Source: Trebouxia sp. TZW2008
Lineage: Eukaryota > Chlorophyta > Trebouxiophyceae > Trebouxiales > Trebouxiaceae
DNA: 64,000 nucleotides
Direction: 5' to 3'
NCBI GenBank assembly: GCA_002118135.1
Contig: BDIU01000192.1
Span: 310,001-374,000 of the forward strand
Shown: positions 11,204 to 21,967 of the stretch, piece after piece
How the letters are laid out: every line of letters begins with the position of its first letter
Numbering within the stretch: position 1 is the first letter of the stretch
Program-made: the position numbers and the translations under genes
Notes under the pieces: generated by a model
Told to the model about the DNA's origin: nothing
Database searches by the model: none
What the model saw: the letters and a program-made list of their open reading frames with translations, nothing else

Positions 11204-14200
11204 ATGAGCAGCATGCTTGTGAAAGGATCTGCGCTGTTGCGCATCTTACGAGTGCAAGCTTGTGACGTACATCAACACCGTTGCTTGCTTCACTCCTCCG
11301 CACACTCCTCCTCGATTGCGCAAAGTCACTTCAGCAGAGCAGACCGACTGCTGCGAAGAGCTGCACAGACAGATGCCGACGTGCGCGAACGACTCGAGAC
11401 ATCTAACGGCGTAGTCACAGATGAAGCTGTGCCAGAAGGGCACAAAGGGCTGCATGGCTTTTTGTATGGGGACGGTGGGGCCGAGGAGCACGACTCCCGC
11501 TCACAGTACAACTTCCGAGAAGTAAGGACATGTGCAGGCAATGCCCGAAACCCCACCCCATCAAAAAAATTGTGCTGTTGGCAGAAGGTTTGCACCACAT
11601 TGCATGCACAACCTATGTCACTTTGCTGAACATTCTTTCCATATCGCAGGGCCAAGATGATGGCACCTCTTGTCTGTCTGTGGATGAGTACCTACAGACC
11701 AGGGATGGCGAGAAGCCACTTGGGGTTTATGCCCTGTATGACGCCCACAACGCAGTACAATATGTTGGCTACTCACGCAACATGGTGTTAGCTGTCAAGG
11801 TGATTTTCCATCCTGGGTGTCTTGCTGCTGCTGCTGCTGCTGTTGCTGCTGCTGTTGTGTGTGTAGCTGCTTGTCGGCAATGCTTGATGATGTTGTCACC
11901 ATCTGCTTTGAAGTTGCTGCATGAAATGCACCTCCTTGCATGTTTTCTTGACATATTACAAGCCTTGCATGTCAGCAGTCATACACCATGCATGCTTTCG
12001 AGCACATCTGCCCTGATGCTGCTGCATACACTACACCTTCTTTGCTCTTGCAATTTCACCCTACTACATTGTTGCATGTCAGCAGTCTCAGACAATGCAT
12101 GCATTCATGCACATTGTGTCATGCTCAAGCACACAGCAGTCAGTCTTGCATCCTGTGACAATTCCTGCTATGGCCCTCGCGTGTCACTCGTCTCAAGCAA
12201 TGCAGGCTTTCATGCACAGACATTCTTACTTGGCCTTGCGCATCTGATGGCATTCATACCAGGCACAGCGTCCCCCGTATGCAAGAATTGAGATCAAAGC
12301 CAAAGCACACAGCAGTCAGCCATTGACCATGGCATTGGCAACCTCTTGTGCGTGCAAAATCATCAGTCTGAGACATCACATTCTTCCATGTCATGCACAT
12401 TGAGTTGTGCCAAAGCACACAACAATCAGCCATTGATCCTGTCATCCACCACCTCTTGTATGACCACCTTGTGCGGGTGCAGAGCCATCTACAAAGAGTT
12501 GGTGAGACGAAATGTGCCTTTGTGAGGACCATGGTGTTTGCCAACGCAGCCATGGCATCCAGATCCAACCTAGAGCGAGAAATGATGAGCTGGATAGACC
12601 GTGAAGGCGTCATTCCTCCAGGCAATGGCCCTGAAAAGCAGCTATGGGAGGTAATGTTTCAATATAGGGTCTATCAGGTTGTGCTGTGTGTTTGTCTGTG
12701 CATGCCTTCTGCCTGCATGATCAACAGACCGTCTAAAGCACAGTTGCAATATAATAGTATCAGGGCTGGTGGAATGCAGACTTGGAGAATTGCAGTCAAA
12801 AGTCAGGGACATGCAGACTTGAAATCTCATGGCAACCTTGCAGCAAGCACTTCTTTCATCTGTTTTTGAGACTGCTTTCAGCGTTGTGAGCTGCCCCTCT
12901 ACAATTGTCTGGATGTCAAATCACCAACCGGTTATAAGGTGCAGCTATCAGTCATGTCATGAAGCCTGACCATCACATGGCAAAGCTGCAGCCAGCACTT
13001 TTACCAGATGAAGGCTGTGCTTCATCTTATGCTGTAAGCTGTGCCTATGTCAAGAGTCCAACAGGGTGCATGACCAGCACATCTCAACATGCTGTTACAG
13101 CACAAGGAAAGGTGGGTTGGTTGGAGGCAGATCTGCAGCTATCAGTCAATGTCATGCAGACTCAATGTCTCATGGCAAAACTGCAGCAAGCCCTTTGGCC
13201 ATGTGGTGGTGAGTTTGAAACATACGCTGTAAGCTGTGCATCTGCCATTCTTTGATTCCATGCACACACAGCAGATCATCAGGTGCAGTTGTCAGTCAAT
13301 GTAAAGAATGTTGACAATCACAAGGAGAAAATGAAGCCAGCACATTCCCATATGCCTTTCAGACTGCGTCCCATGCTGTAAGCTATGCATCTGCCACTCT
13401 TTGGATTGCACGCACACCCAGCAGCTCGCCAGGTGCAGTTGTCAGTCAATGTAAAGAAGGCTGACCATCACAAGGAGAAAGTGAAGCCAGCGCTTCTTCC
13501 ATGTGCTTTCTGAGACTGCATGATATGCTGTAAGCTGTGCCTCTGCTATCGTGCCAACATTACGCAGACCCATCAGATTGCAAGGTGCAATGTCACAATA
13601 AACAGCAGGCTGATGGGAAGCAGATTTGCAGCTGTGAGTACATGTAATGATGCCTGACAATCATATGTGACAAGTGCAGCTAGTACTTTCCTCATATCTG
13701 ATCCATCTTCGTCACATGCTTTGAGCTGTGCCTCTGTCATTGCTTTGACAACATGCACACCCAGCAGATTGTAAGATGCAGCTGCGCCACAGTACAATTA
13801 AGGCTGATAGGCGGCAGGTTGACAGCTATCAGTACATGTGATGGAGGCTGACCATCGCATCAGAAAACTGCAGCCAGCATTTTTCCATGCGGAGGATGGC
13901 CTTCATCACATGCTTTGAGCTGTGCCTCTGCCATCAGTGTGATAGCATGCACACCCAGCAGATTGCACAGTGGAGCTGCACCACGGTACATGTCAAGCTG
14001 AGGGTACCAGATTTGCAGCTGTGAATTCATGTGATGAAGGCTGACCATCGCATCAAAAATCTGCAGCCAGCACTTTTCCAAGCAGAGAGCGGCCTTCCTC
14101 ACATGCTTTGAGCTGTGCCTCTGCCATTAGTTTGATCGCATGCACACCCAGCAGATTACAATGTGCAACTTTGCCACAGTACATGTAAGGCTGATAGGCG

Positions 14201-17200
14201 GCAATTTTGCAGCTGTGAACTCATGTGATGGAGGCTGACCACTGCATGTGAAAACTGCAGTCAGCAATAATCCATACGTAGATTTGCCTTCTTCACATGC
14301 TTTGAGCTGTGCCTCTGTTGTTAGTCTGAGAGCATGCACGTCCAGTACATCGCAAGGTGCAGTTGCATCACAGCAAACATAAGGCCAAAAGGAGGCAGAT
14401 GTGCAGCTATGACCTCATGTGATGAAGGCTGACCATCACATGGGACACAGCCAGCACTTTTCCATACGGAGATCCGCCTTCCTCACATGGTGTGAGCTGT
14501 GCCTCTGCCATCAGTCTGATAATGTGCACGCCCAACACATCGCAAGGTGCAGCTGCGCCATAGTAATGATGAGGTTATAGATGGCAGATTTGAAGCTGTC
14601 AGTACATGTAATGAAGGCTCAACATCACATGGGAAAGCTGCAGCCAGCACTTTCCTCTGATGGTGGCCAGCCTTCGATACATGCTGTGAGCTGTGCCTCT
14701 GCCATCAGCCTGGTAACGCACACACAGCGCCTTGCAAGGCGCAGTTGCATCACAATTAACATAAGGCCAACAGGAGGCAGATTTGCAGCTATGGGTACAT
14801 GTAATGAAGGCTTACCATCACATTGGAAATCTGCAACCAGCACCTTTTCAATTTGAAGGTCAGATTTGAAGTTGTGCCTCTGCCATCACTTTGCCATCAC
14901 GCACACTCAGTAGGTCTTAAGCTACAGCTGTGCTGCTGTCAATGCAGGGTTGATGGGCTGCATATTTGCAGCTTAGCATAGTAAACCAGCCGGGACAAGA
15001 CTCAAATCATATGAGTCGACACAACAGTCACCATCACAACTATTGTGGCCTCACAGGCCACAGCTTCGTCTGCATGTGGCAGGCTTCAGGCACAGGCCTG
15101 TAACGCAGCCTTTTTGTAGCAGCACAGCATCAGTACTGTACAAGCGGTAATAGGGGGCTAGACGAGCATGTGGATGTGTGTGCAGGATCAAGCCTCAGCC
15201 AAGGCAATGTCTCCAGCAATAGCAGTTCAATAGCAATATAGTAGCGATATGGTCGCTATTTAGTTGCAAGACAGTAGCAGCAGAACTGTAGTACAACATC
15301 AGTGCAAGGCAAGCAGTATTGGTCGTCTAGATGAGCATGTGCAGGGTACAGCCTCAGCTAGGGCAGTGTCTCCAGTAAAAATGGCAGATTACGAAGCAGT
15401 CACAGCCTTGCAGTTACATCTCAAGTAGAGCAGACCTGACAGTGCAGACGAGCACGTGATCATGTATGTATGTGGGGGCTGGCCTCAGCCAAAGCAATGT
15501 CACCAGCAGAACTGGCAGAATACAAAGCAGTAGTAGCAGTACTATGAAACAGTATTGGCAGTCTATATGAGCATGTGATCACATTGGCAAGGCCATGGCC
15601 ATGATAGCACTCCAGTCACAGTAGTAAAGTAGCAGTGCAATAGAAGCAGTGATGGCTATCTTTTGAGACGTGTGATTGTGTGTGCAGGGTTTAGCCTCAG
15701 CCAAGGCCATGTCTCCAGCAGAAATGGCAGAGTATGAGGAGAAGAAGCTCAAGCAGTCCAGCTGTAGCAATACAGTGGTGATCCAGTGGCGCTACACCAG
15801 CAGTGCTATGGAAGCAGTGTGAGCAGTCTTCTCAAGCATGCGATTGTGTGTGCAGGGTACAGCTTCAGCTAAGGCAATGTCACCAGCGGAAATGGCAGAG
15901 TATGAGGAGAAGAAGCTCAAGATGCGCAAAGCTATGGGAGAGAACCTGCATGATGATGTACAAGGTGATACCCTGCACTACATTTATCCTCTTGGGGCCC
16001 TGTCATGACATAGACGCTCTTGATCCGTGCGCTTGTAGTGATTCAGCATGTGCTCAGACAGGGTTGCTCAAAGACATTTGCTTGGAGTGGTACGCAGCTA
16101 ACAAGGCCTTTGAGCCTGAATCACATGCGTTTTGATTGAGAGGTAGATAGATAGATGGCTTGTTGTTTCTGTTGAAAGCAATGCAGCTGGCATCACATGA
16201 TGCACTTGACCTACTGCAGCAATCCTATCATATGCACAGCGCTGCATTGGCTCAGATACCCTAGGCCCCTCCTCAGGATTTGCCCAGCAGCCTTAGCTGA
16301 CCAAAATTTGGGGCTGTAATTAGACACGCATTACATGCATTACACATGCATCAGCATGACTGAACAACCTTCTGCGCTCACCAGCATCAATGCCCAAGTT
16401 GCTGTGCTAAATAGGCAAGTGCTGTACTTTTATAGGGTCAGCAGACACGAACCTGGGCTGCTCCTTTGTGCATTGTCATATTATCAAGCAGGAAACTCAT
16501 GCTTGTGTTGAATTCTGCATATGACAGACTCACATGGCATTGACTGTTACACTGCTTATGACTCAGCAGACTCATACAATGCACAATCTTGCACTGTGGT
16601 TGCCACTGCGCATGCACCTCTGATCAAAGCCCAGAAGAAAGTTTAGTTCCTGCATTTCCTCAGCGGCAAATCAGGGCTCTGCACATCTTCTTGGCCGTGC
16701 TCAAGGGTGTTTGAGCGATGTCAATTGCATAACAGACTGATTGTGATATGAGCGTTCTGCATAAGGATCACCCAGACGCTCCCACTGCATCCGACTGCTG
16801 GGAAGGGGTCACATCTTAGCGTGTAGCACGTGCCACAATTCATCCTGTGAAACAGATACGCCGTGTAATTCTGCACATGGCAGGCCCATATGTGACCTCT
16901 ATTTTCCCTCTGCCTTTGACTCAACAGACTCTGTGGCAAAGGCCCTTCCTTTGCTCATGACTGTGTAGACCCACATGGCATATACTTCTTCTTCATTGCT
17001 TGTGTTGCACATGTAGCCTTGACGAAAGATCAAAGTGTGCCAAAAGCTCATGGTGACCACAACAGCGATTCTTACACTTGTGAGGTCTGCAATGACTTTG
17101 TGCACAATCTGATCTCAGATCAAGGCTAGATATGCATTGCAAGCAATAGCAAAAGTATATATGCCATCGCAGTTGGTGCACAATTTGTTACACAATTCCA

Positions 17201-20200
17201 AACAGTTTTGAAAACGTTTCTTGTTTGCAGCAGAATTGTACAGGGGCACGACTTGACGCAAGGTCCCAGTCAGTTTTGAAAAACGTCATTGATCTGCCGC
17301 AGAGAAGAAGGGTCTAGGGACAAGACAGGGTGGACTTGAATCTCATACTGCACCTGTTGCATGTCACATCTTGCAATGGTCTGTTGTGCCTCTGGCAGTT
17401 TAATCAAAAATCTTTGCTTGCTGCCATTGCTGCTCAAAGCTCAATTGGATACAAAGGAAGAGTCTGATGCGCGTTTGAGCCCATGTGCTGAGGCGTGTGC
17501 AACAGATGAGTTCCTCAGACTCGGAGTGTTGCAAACTTGAATCGTCTCCTGTCTGTGTTGACCCGTCTGACACACAAGCCAAGTCTAGCTCTCACATGTA
17601 TCTGTACTCTTCTGTTGCACAGCGCTACTTGCCCCACAGGCATTTCTTGTCCCTTCAAAGTCTTTACTTGCTGCTGCTGATGCCCAATGCCGATGCCTTG
17701 GTGGCATGTTTGACAACTGAAGCACACAGACAGAGATATGTTGCCAGTCCCAAGCATGCCCCTGTAGTTGTTACAAAACAATCATTTGTGTTTGATCTGA
17801 CACAAAGGCAAGCTTGGCTCTGACTCTTTGCTTTGTGGCACCAGTTGTGCCACATAGCTTGTTTCAGCTGACCGTCCACTTTGCTGCCATTGCTTCTCAA
17901 AGCTAGTGCCTGGTAGCATGGTTTTACAGATGATGTGCTCAGACAGGGAGTGTTGCAAATTTGCAGCGTCTCCGGTCTGAGTGGAGGCATCTGATAAATG
18001 AGCCAAGTCTAGCGCTCATTTGTATCTGCACTCGTCTGTTGCGCATCGCATAGTTGCACCACAGCAAATTAAGAAGTCTTTGCTTGCTGTGGCTGATGCC
18101 CAAAGCTGGCATCTGGTTTTGTTTCTGACAGATGAAGTGCTCAGACAGGACGTGGTACAAAGGCTGCAATGGTTGCAATGACTCTACTGTGTTCAACACG
18201 TTTGCCACACTAGCTGAAGGCTGACATGTGATTGCGTGCGTTTTAGGTGAAGCGCCAGACTCAAAGCAGCGAAGGCTGAACATGATCAAGGCTGTGGAAG
18301 GTGATGACTGGAGCGGCGTCATCGATTCTCAGACCCAGCAAACGCTTGAAGGTGAGGCCAACCACTTACCTCACAAGTGCTTTGGGTTTTGAGTTTGAGG
18401 GTCTCTGCATCGCAACAATTAGGGAGACCATGTAGAGAGACCATGTAGAGGGGCTGCTGAGCCTGTCTACCACACGTTTAGAGTGAATGCAGAGTGAATG
18501 TAGAGAAATCAGAATTTACTCCTGCAGAGCAGCCTCGATTGGCTCAAGCATCAGATACGCCAATCATGAGGCCTGATGGCATTTGCTTTTGTTGCCTTGC
18601 CTTGTACTGTTGCTAAAGGTCGATGCTCTGTTGCATGGTACCCAACCCTACTCATGCAAGCAGGGAAACACAGTTTGTGATGCAGCAGGTCATACAGGAT
18701 GTAGCGATATGAACATGTAATGCAGATGGGTTCAAGCCTGAGCCATCTACAAGCACTGCCAAAATCCCCAAAAGACCAAGAAGACGACACAACTTAGCTA
18801 AGCCCACATTGCACACCGTGGTCACATATGCGCATTGCACATATAATGTAATGTATGCAGTCATGCATGTATGGTCATGCAGATGGGTTGAAGCCTGAGC
18901 CATCCACAAGTGAAGCGGACACAATAGCCAGATCAGCACATCTTCAGCAGGATGAAGCCATTAGGCAGCACAACCGCCAAAAGGCAACACAGCAAAAGGC
19001 AGCAGGCACAATCAATGGGCAACTTGATGGGCAACCCAACCCTTCAGACACCCCCCTGCAGAAGGCTCAAAAGGCAGCCAATGGGCAGGAGACCCTGGAG
19101 CAGGCCCAACAGCAGTCACAACAGCCGGAAAGCACAAGTTTCCAGACCCTGGAGCAGCCTCTGGTAGGGCAGGAGGGCACCAGGCAAGAGACCCTGGAGC
19201 AGGCCCAGCAGCAGATGGAGCAAATGGAACAAAAGGAGGTCAACAGGCAGGAGAGCGTTCAGAAGGCACAGGCTGTTGTCAGTCCTTTCACAAGGGCCAC
19301 TGTTCACAGACAGATAGGTCAGTGCTGAATCCAGTCAAAAGGGCCCTTCTGCCTTCCTTTTGTATCTTGGGCAAAAGAGTGTCCAGAGACATTGACCAAT
19401 GCCGAAGCCGATGCATATGGATAGGATTGAAGCAATTTGTTACAAGGTTTGATAGCGTCTGTGGCTGGCTGCTTCTGTCGCTGAAGCTGCCTTCCTGCGA
19501 CACTACTCGTACCCTTGATCAGTTTCCAAGACAGATCACAAAGTTTGCATTGAAGTGTGACTTGCTTTACTTGCTGAAGTATGGGTCCCCATGACGTTGA
19601 CACTAACATGCTGATCTCTTGCGCTTCAGACTCAAGACCCTGCGTGTAGTGCCTTCTGCTTGCTGTGATGCTTACAGAACAAACTTCACCTGGTCGTGTT
19701 TCTGAAGTCCCACGCCTCATTGCACAGCATGAGAGCTATACATTATACTCTCACTGCTTTTCTGCAGGCAGCAGTCATGACTATGACGCTGACGAGAACT
19801 TGCCGCCCTTGACTTCTCATTTGGTAGACAAGGCTCTCAATTCCAGTTGCCATCAAACTCAGTTCAAGACTGTGTCTGCAGGCAGCAGTCATGATTATGC
19901 TGCCCACAAACAATTTGCACAGATTTTCAAGTTGTGTTTCTGCAGGCAGCAGCCATGACGCTGATAAGAAGAACTACCCTGACTCCCTACTTGGTAGACA
20001 AAGCCCTGGATGAGATTCGGCCTTACCTTATAGCAGACGGCGGCAATGTGGAGGTAGCAGCTGTAGACATAACTCACTTGTATGGTTCTTTTGCAGGCAG
20101 CAGTCACGACTATGATGCTGATGAGGAGCTACCACCCTTGACTCCTTACTTGGTAGACAAAGCCCTGGACGAGGTGCGGCCTTACCTGATAGCAGACGGC

Positions 20201-21172
20201 GGCAATGTGGAGGTAGCAGCTGTAGACATAACTCACTTGTATGGTTCTTTTGCAGGCAGCAGTCACGACTATGATGCTGATGAGGAGCTACCACCCTTGA
20301 CTCCTTACTTGGTAGACAAAGCCTTGGACGAGGTGCGGCCTTACCTGATAGCAGACGGCGGCAATGTGGAGGTAGCAGCAGTGCAGGATGGCGTAGTCAT
20401 GCTGCGCTTGAAAGGAGCTTGTGGAACATGTCCTTCCTCTACAGCTACAATGAAGATGGGCATTGAACGTTCGCTCAGGGTAAGCTGTTTTGTCACAATC
20501 GTCACTAGTGTCATCTTTGCTGGCACAAATGCTGAGTGTGTCGCCCAAACCTGGCTGTTGAGTCAAACTTGGTTCCACATGTTGTTAGCTTGTGGGTCCT
20601 TATGAAAATGCGAGAGATGGCCTGCGGCTATTGCCTCTCATCCACAGCTACAATCAAGATGGGCGTTGAACGCTCACTCAGGGTGAGTTCCGATTGTAAG
20701 CATTAGTACAAGTGCTAGGTACGTGGTGTCAGCCTGGCTCAAGCCCGTCTGCTGACTCCAGTGTGGTGTGCGGTGTCATGACTTGATGATATTGCCACAA
20801 CCAACATATCAGTTTGAACACATTTCAGTTGTGTGCACAGCTTGGCATGTGTTTGTAGCTGCATTGAGACAGAGGCAACTGTACTTCATTCTGTCTGATA
20901 CTCTGTGCATGGTGCAGGCTACCTTTGGAGAGCAACTACTAGAGGTGCAGCAAGTGGATCAGATTGACACATCAGCATCCCTAGACTCAGTCAACAGCCA
21001 TCTAGACATGCTCAGACCAGCCATCAAGTCCTATGGGGGCAGTGTTGAAGTTGTGGCTGTCGATGATGGCATTTGTGAAGTCAAGTATGAAGGGCCTGCA
21101 CCCATAGGCATGGGCATTCAAGCTGCAATCAAGGACAAATTCCCAGACATTAGGGTCGTTGAGCTGCTGTAG
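11204..21172 (+). CDS. GIY-YIG domain fused to tandem NifU/NFU scaffold, probably plastidial
   Basis: Eight exons: 11204-11521, 11650-11799, 12483-12650, 15856-15964, 18247-18351, 18883-19317, 20256-20479 and 20918-21172 (1764 nt, 587 residues), all in phase. An Arg/Ser/Ala-rich N-terminus could be a transit peptide. Residues ~129-205 form a GIY-YIG-like fold: GVYALYD, then QYVGYSRN, and later REGVIPPGNG. This resembles the N-terminal domain of plant plastid GRXS16. A Gln-rich low-complexity linker covers ~284-425. A NifU domain follows with the cluster-binding CGTC at 484-487, then a second NifU-like domain (504-587) lacking CxxC, the layout of plastid NFU1-3. The likely role is a Fe-S cluster scaffold; the function of the GIY-YIG part is unknown. 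An in-frame start at 11111 would add 31 residues. Confidence 0.85.
11822..11860 (+). repeat. CTG/TTG trinucleotide microsatellite
   Basis: A run of CTG units with TTG interruptions in intron 2 of the GIY-YIG/NFU gene. Confidence 0.8.
12880..14960 (+). repeat. Intronic ~195-bp tandem satellite, about eleven units
   Basis: A motif around GCAGCCAGCACTTTTCC recurs near 12984, 13186, 13335, 13480, 13677, 13870, 14066, 14252, 14446, 14645 and 14832. The spacing is mostly 186-202 bp, with two units of about 147 bp. Units also share TGAGCTGTGCCTCTGCCATC and GCACACCCAGCAGAT. Unlike other arrays in the window, it does not match either flanking exon as I have modelled them. Confidence 0.8.
15186..15855 (+). 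repeat. Echo array of GIY-YIG/NFU exon 4 acceptor side (four copies)
   Basis: Copies of the intron tail and exon start (encoding TASAKAMSPAEMAEYEEKK) begin at 15186, 15345, about 15476 and 15688. The real exon starts at 15856. The nearest copy is almost intact for about 75 nt; the farthest keeps about 30 nt. Three of the four copies keep a CAG. Confidence 0.85.
16140..17400. other. Middle of intron 4 of GIY-YIG/NFU gene
   Basis: About 1.3 kb of intron with no recognised exon, RNA gene or clear array. Confidence 0.4.
17400..18175 (+). repeat. Intronic tandem repeat of ~200-250 bp, four units
   Basis: The motif TTTGCTTGCTGC..GCTCAAAGCT or a relative recurs near 17412, 17661, 17878 and 18078. 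A companion GCCAAGTCTAG..GTATCTG..CTGTTGC motif appears near 17577 and 18000, and CAGAC..GGAGTGTTGCAAA near 17515 and 17940. The copies are diverged and do not match the neighbouring exons. Confidence 0.65.
18726..18785 (+). repeat. Echo of GIY-YIG/NFU exon 6 acceptor side
   Basis: A copy of the exon 6 start (DGFKPEPSTS versus DGLKPEPSTS) preceded by GCAG begins at 18726, 157 bp before the true exon start at 18883. Confidence 0.8.
19370..19490 (+). repeat. Dispersed repeat family B, copy 1
   Basis: About 115 bp, including ACATTGACCAA, GATGCATATGGATAGG, TTACAAGGTTTGATAGC and GCTGAAGCTGC, recurs in the same orientation at 25030-25145 inside another gene. It lies in the intron after the linker exon of the NFU gene. 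Confidence 0.7.
19768..20255 (+). repeat. Echo array of NFU exon 7 acceptor side (four copies)
   Basis: Copies of intron tail plus exon start (GSSHDYDADEELPPL) begin at 19768, 19882, 19946 and 20097. The real exon begins at 20256. The last copy is 159 bp long, almost identical to the real exon start, in frame, open throughout, and has its own TTTTGCAG acceptor. The 19946 copy has a small deletion. Confidence 0.9.
20637..20690 (+). repeat. Echo of NFU exon 7 donor side
   Basis: The sequence encoding SSTATIKMGVERSLR followed by GGTGAG copies the exon 7 end (real end 20479). The copy ends at 20682, 203 bp downstream. Confidence 0.85.
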
Positions 21173-21345
21173 CCAGTGACATTGTGTCAGGGCCACCAAA
21201 AGCAGGGGTTCAATTTGGTCAGCGTGCCAATGTCAGTTGTCAACTCTGTGACGCCCAGTGTGTCCAAGTTCCACAGTCACAGCAACATTTGATGCTATTG
21301 CCTAGGATCAGCAAACCTACATTTGCCAAACAGCTGCATTGGCAC

Positions 21346-21350
21346 TGTAA
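21346..21350 (+). terminator. Candidate TGTAA polyadenylation signal, NFU gene
   Basis: TGTAA about 175 bp after the stop codon of the GIY-YIG/NFU gene. Confidence 0.35.
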
Positions 21351-21835
21351 CATCAGCTGTGAACATGTTGTGGATTCCAGCTTGAGCGCTGCTGCAGCAT
21401 GCATCTTGTCTTGCTCATATCTGTTTGAGGTTCTGCCAAGCTGCCATGTTGACAGCAACGACTATTTCTCTCCTGCATACATACGTCTGAAACGACGTGC
21501 TCTTGATGAGCAAGAGAATAGAATTTGGGGTACTGTTGTTCAACAACTACAATGATGTCCAATACCAGAGGCCCTGTGCGTGCGCGCCACAAACATAGAA
21601 CATTGGCTAGAGGTTCAGGCTTAACGAACAGCGAATCAAGCACTTGATCTGTCTGACTTCATAAGACAGAGACAACAAAGCAGGTGATGCTAGGGTTAAT
21701 CCCTAAATGCTTATGCTGAGCAATATTCTTGCGCCATCAAACTTACCTGCGCAAAGCTGAAAATCCTGCTGATGTCCCTTGTTGTACAAGAGCTGCGTCC
21801 AGCTACCTCACACGTGACCTAGCAATACCAACACC

Positions 21836-21840
21836 TTACA
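21836..21840 (-). terminator. Candidate TGTAA polyadenylation signal, SNM1-like gene
   Basis: TTACA on the + strand, about 130 bp downstream of the minus-strand stop at 21968. Confidence 0.35.
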
Positions 21841-21967
21841 CAGCGACAACAACGTGTACAACTGGAGGATGAGACTATATACACGTTGACAAGCAGTTTC
21901 CAGATTCAGTGGGGTACGGCGAAGTCCTGCCATTTTAAAAAAAGGAATAAATGGCAGGCCAATAAAC

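Larger units (their letters stand above)
21173..21967. other. Convergent intergenic region, NFU and SNM1-like 3' ends
   Basis: About 800 bp of presumed 3' UTR on both sides. No real ORF is seen. Confidence 0.5.

Noticed and set aside
19934..20605. Long open frame of 223 codons treated as a separate repeat protein
   Set aside because: It is the NFU exon 7 plus its in-frame echo copies. The NifU exon only makes sense when joined to the flanking exons in phase.
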